A stretch of 7,851 nt of DNA. Source: Stramentimicrobium sp964525625. GTDB lineage: Bacteria > Atribacterota > Phoenicimicrobiia > Phoenicimicrobiales > Stramentimicrobiaceae. The translations under genes and the position numbers were made by a program. The notes beneath the pieces were generated by a model. It made no database searches. It saw nothing but the letters and a program-made list of their open reading frames with translations, and was not told where the DNA came from. The DNA lies in the NCBI GenBank assembly GCA_964525625.1, contig CAZGKY010000105.1:1-7851 (forward strand), read 5' to 3'. Every line of letters begins with the position of its first letter. Position 1 is the first letter of the stretch. Below are positions 5,677-7,851 of this stretch, piece by piece.

Positions 5677-7692
5677 TTAGCCTTCTAACATTTTTATAAA
5701 TTCTTCTTCCTCAATAATTTTTATATCTAACTCTTTTGCTTTTTGAAATTTCTGGCCAGCATCTCGACCTAAAACCAGATAATCTGTCTTTGTACTAACA
5801 CTATTAGATACCCTACCTCCCAATCTTTCGATTACTTTTTTTGCCTCTTCTCTGGTATAATGTTCCAATGTTCCAGTTAAAACAAACTGAAGTCCTTCCA
5901 AAGGACCTTTTCCGATGCCCTTCTTACCTGCTGTAAGATTAACTCCAGCTTGTTGAAGTTTCTTTATTATTTCTCTATTCTCCTTTCGCTGGAAAAATAA
6001 GATAATACTTTCTGCCATGATGGGCCCTATTCCTTCTATTTTAATCAAATCCTCTAAAGTCAATTCCCCTAATTCATAAAGATTATCAATCCTGTCAGCT
6101 AATAATTGAGAGGCAAATATACCTACATGCCTTATACCAAGAGCATATATTAAATTGGATAAAGGTCTATTCTTACTATTATTAATAGCTCTGACAATAT
6201 TATCTGCTGATTTCTCCGCCATTCTTTCCAAATTGATTAAATCTTCTCTCTTTAAATAATATAAATCAGCAAAATCTCTGACAATTTCTTTATCTACTAA
6301 CTGATTAATAAGAGCTGGACCTAATCCTTCAATATCCATAGCACTACGGGAAACAAAATGTCTAATTCTCTCTTTAACCTGAGCAGGGCAAGAGATATTG
6401 TTGCAGCGAGAAACTACTTCTTCCTTTAATTTTACTACTGGTGACCCACAAACCGGACAACTCTCAGGCATTTTAAAAAGCCTTTCATTACCCCTTCTCT
6501 TTTCTTTTATTACCTGTATGATTTCCGGAATAACTTCACCAGCTTTCTGGATTAGCACCGTATCACCGATTCTTATATCTTTTCTCTTAATTTCATCTTC
6601 ATTATGGAGAGTAGCCCTTTGCACCGTTGAACCAGAGATAGTAACTGGTTCTAAAAGTGCTACTGGAGTCAGCGCTCCGGTTCTCCCTACTCCAACAATA
6701 ATGTCTTTTACGATTGTAGTCATTTGTTCTGCCGGAAATTTATAGGCAATAGCCCATCTGGGACTTTTGGTAGTAGCACCTAATTTTTCTCTTATTGACC
6801 ATTGGTTTATCTTAATAACCATACCATCAACATCATAATTCAATTCATTTTTTCTACTCTGCCAGAATTTACAGTAGCTAATTACTTCTGCTATATTAGT
6901 ACATAGTTTGATATTGGGATTTACTTTAAAACCAGCATTTTTTAAAAAAGCAAGCGTCTCCATATGAGTCGAAAAAAGGTTTTTCTGTGCAAAGGTAGCT
7001 TGATAGATAAAGGTATCTAATTGCCTGCTAGCAGTTATAGCCGGGTCAAGCTGCCGAACAGAACCAGCTGCCGCATTTCTGGGATTAGCAAATAAATTTT
7101 CCGATCTTTTCGCACGTTCTTCATTTAGCCTGGTAAAGTTTTTCTTATCCATATATACTTCACCATAAACTTCTATTATATCCATTCCTTTATATTCCCT
7201 TAATTTAAGAGGTATACTCTTTATTGTTTTTAAATTCTGGGTAACATCCTCTCCAGTAATACCGTCGCCCCTGGTAGCACCACGAGTAAGCAAACCTTTT
7301 TCATAAACCAGAGCAATAGCCAGTCCATCAATCTTTAATTCCACTACATAATCATAATATTGTTGAGGGAAATTCTTCTTAATACGCTGGTCAAAGTCTA
7401 TCAGTTCCTGTTCAGAAAAAGCATTAGAAAGGCTGAGCATAGGCATGAGATGTCTAATAGTACTGAATTTTTCCAGGGGTTTAGCTCCTACTCTTTGAGT
7501 AGGAGAATCAGGAGTAATAAACTCGGGATATTCCTGCTCTAATGTAATTAATTTTTTCATTAATTGGTCATATTCAAAATCGGAAATAAGAGGTTGATCA
7601 AGTACATAATATTGATAGTTGTGCTGGTTAATCTCCTCTCTCAACCGCTCTATTTCTTTTTTTATTTCTGTTTTATTCTTCTTTTCCAGCAT
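5677..7692 (-). CDS. ligA: NAD-dependent DNA ligase
   Basis: LigA seals nicks in duplex DNA during replication and repair, using NAD+ to form a ligase-AMP intermediate on a lysine. The 671-residue length equals that of typical bacterial LigA. In order: the NAD-binding Ia region (about 1-70, with YYVLDQPLISDFEYDQL at 28-44); the adenylation domain with active-site K120 in KIDG, GEVYM (177-181), NPRNAAAGSVRQLDP (203-217), DGMVIKI (289-295) and YKFP (317-320); an OB fold (about 325-405, GRTGALTPVA at 336-345, GDTVLIQKAGEVIPEI at 376-391); a zinc site C412, C415, C430, C435; helix-hairpin-helix repeats (about 450-590); and a BRCT domain (about 596-669, starting GPLEGLQFVLTGTLE). Nothing is truncated. 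The ATG is preceded by an AAAAAGGA-type site at 7705-7712, with a 12-base spacer. It is the first visible gene of the ligA-gatCAB run; the often-linked helicase gene pcrA is not adjacent here within the window. Confidence 0.98.
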   Translation of the reverse strand: MLEKKNKTEIKKEIERLREEINQHNYQYYVLDQPLISDFEYDQLMKKLITLEQEYPEFITPDSPTQRVGAKPLEKFSTIRHLMPMLSLSNAFSEQELIDFDQRIKKNFPQQYYDYVVELKIDGLAIALVYEKGLLTRGATRGDGITGEDVTQNLKTIKSIPLKLREYKGMDIIEVYGEVYMDKKNFTRLNEERAKRSENLFANPRNAAAGSVRQLDPAITASRQLDTFIYQATFAQKNLFSTHMETLAFLKNAGFKVNPNIKLCTNIAEVISYCKFWQSRKNELNYDVDGMVIKINQWSIREKLGATTKSPRWAIAYKFPAEQMTTIVKDIIVGVGRTGALTPVALLEPVTISGSTVQRATLHNEDEIKRKDIRIGDTVLIQKAGEVIPEIIQVIKEKRRGNERLFKMPESCPVCGSPVVKLKEEVVSRCNNISCPAQVKERIRHFVSRSAMDIEGLGPALINQLVDKEIVRDFADLYYLKREDLINLERMAEKSADNIVRAINNSKNRPLSNLIYALGIRHVGIFASQLLADRIDNLYELGELTLEDLIKIEGIGPIMAESIILFFQRKENREIIKKLQQAGVNLTAGKKGIGKGPLEGLQFVLTGTLEHYTREEAKKVIERLGGRVSNSVSTKTDYLVLGRDAGQKFQKAKELDIKIIEEEEFIKMLEG

Positions 7693-7807
7693 AGTACTTA
7701 TTAATCCTTTTTAAATAATTTTAATTTTTCATTAATTAACTCAACTTCTACTTAAGTTAAAGATTTTTTAATTTTCCTATCCACTTGGAATAAATTAGTA
7801 AATATCG
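7693..7807 (-). promoter_or_regulatory. ligA leader with an A/T-rich dyad
   Basis: No gene is seen here. On the minus strand, TTGAGT (7739-7744) and AATTAT (7715-7720) are spaced 18 bases apart and resemble -35 and -10 boxes (four of six bases each). The start of transcription they predict would fall within the ligA ribosome-binding site, so this is a weak candidate. A 25-base inverted repeat at 7736-7760 has 9-base arms (TTAACTCAA and TTAAGTTAA, one mismatch) and a 7-base loop, and overlaps the putative -35. A ligA promoter is expected only if no co-transcribed gene lies to the right. Confidence 0.3.
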
Positions 7808-7849
7808 CACCCGCATAGCGGGTGGCTTTAAGAACCCCTAAAAGAGGTT
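7808..7849. repeat. Pair of adjacent hairpins at the window edge, possible mobile-element end or repeat
   Basis: Two stem-loops lie 8 bases apart. The first (7808-7824) has perfect 7-base arms CACCCGC and GCGGGTG around ATA and is far richer in G and C than its surroundings. The second (7833-7849) pairs AACCCCT with AGAGGTT, with one mismatch, around AAA. Neither is followed by a T run on either strand, so a simple terminator is unlikely. Closely spaced palindromes of this kind occur at ends of IS200/IS605-type elements and in REP-like repeats. The window stops here, so no transposase can be seen and the identity is inference. Confidence 0.4.
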
Positions 7850-7851
7850 TA

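Noticed and set aside
6398..6745. Plus-strand open frame of 115 codons
   Set aside because: It is antisense to the OB-fold and zinc-finger part of ligA and reads as a shadow frame with low-complexity Ser/Thr/Ile content.
7360..7542. Plus-strand open frame of 60 codons
   Set aside because: It is antisense to the N-terminal adenylation region of ligA and has no recognisable features.
7808..7849. Possible CRISPR repeats at the right edge
   Set aside because: The two hairpins differ in sequence and there is no repeat-spacer periodicity; only about 50 bases are visible.

Overview
The window is a compact, AT-rich stretch of bacterial DNA in which every convincing gene lies on the minus strand, so the genes read from right to left. 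It looks like the chromosome of a strictly anaerobic, low-GC bacterium. The pairing of rubredoxin with a class A flavodiiron protein is typical of anaerobes. The order ligA-gatC-gatA-gatB is familiar from Firmicutes-type genomes, and a complete GatCAB points to tRNA-dependent amidation of Gln-tRNA and/or Asn-tRNA. A clostridial, Halanaerobiales-like or Atribacterota-like source would fit, but sequence reading alone does not settle it.

Right half (about 7692 to 2285): ligA (NAD-dependent DNA ligase), gatC, gatA and gatB follow each other with gaps of 26, 55 and about 62 bases. They are probably one transcription unit for housekeeping functions: sealing DNA nicks and making correctly charged amide tRNAs. 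All four are full length with intact catalytic motifs. gatA starts at TTG behind a strong ribosome-binding site. gatB most likely starts at an internal ATG (3748) rather than at the TTG four codons upstream.

Left half (about 2124 to 232): a 160-base gap holding two dyad symmetries precedes a second unit. It encodes a 53-residue rubredoxin, then fprA (flavodiiron O2/NO reductase), then a small exported protein of unknown function. The ribosome-binding site of fprA lies inside the last codons of the rubredoxin gene, and fprA begins with TTG two bases after that stop, so the two are probably translationally coupled. Rubredoxin would pass electrons to FprA, which reduces O2 (or NO) to protect the anaerobic cell.

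The flanks are non-coding. Positions 1-231 are very AT-rich with no gene seen. Positions 7693-7851 hold the ligA leader and, at the extreme right edge, two adjacent hairpins (7808-7824 and 7833-7849) that look like a repeat or the end of a small mobile element cut off by the window. I see no convincing novel multi-gene system. The best candidates for a second look are the unknown exported protein, the dyads upstream of rubredoxin, and the right-edge hairpin pair.
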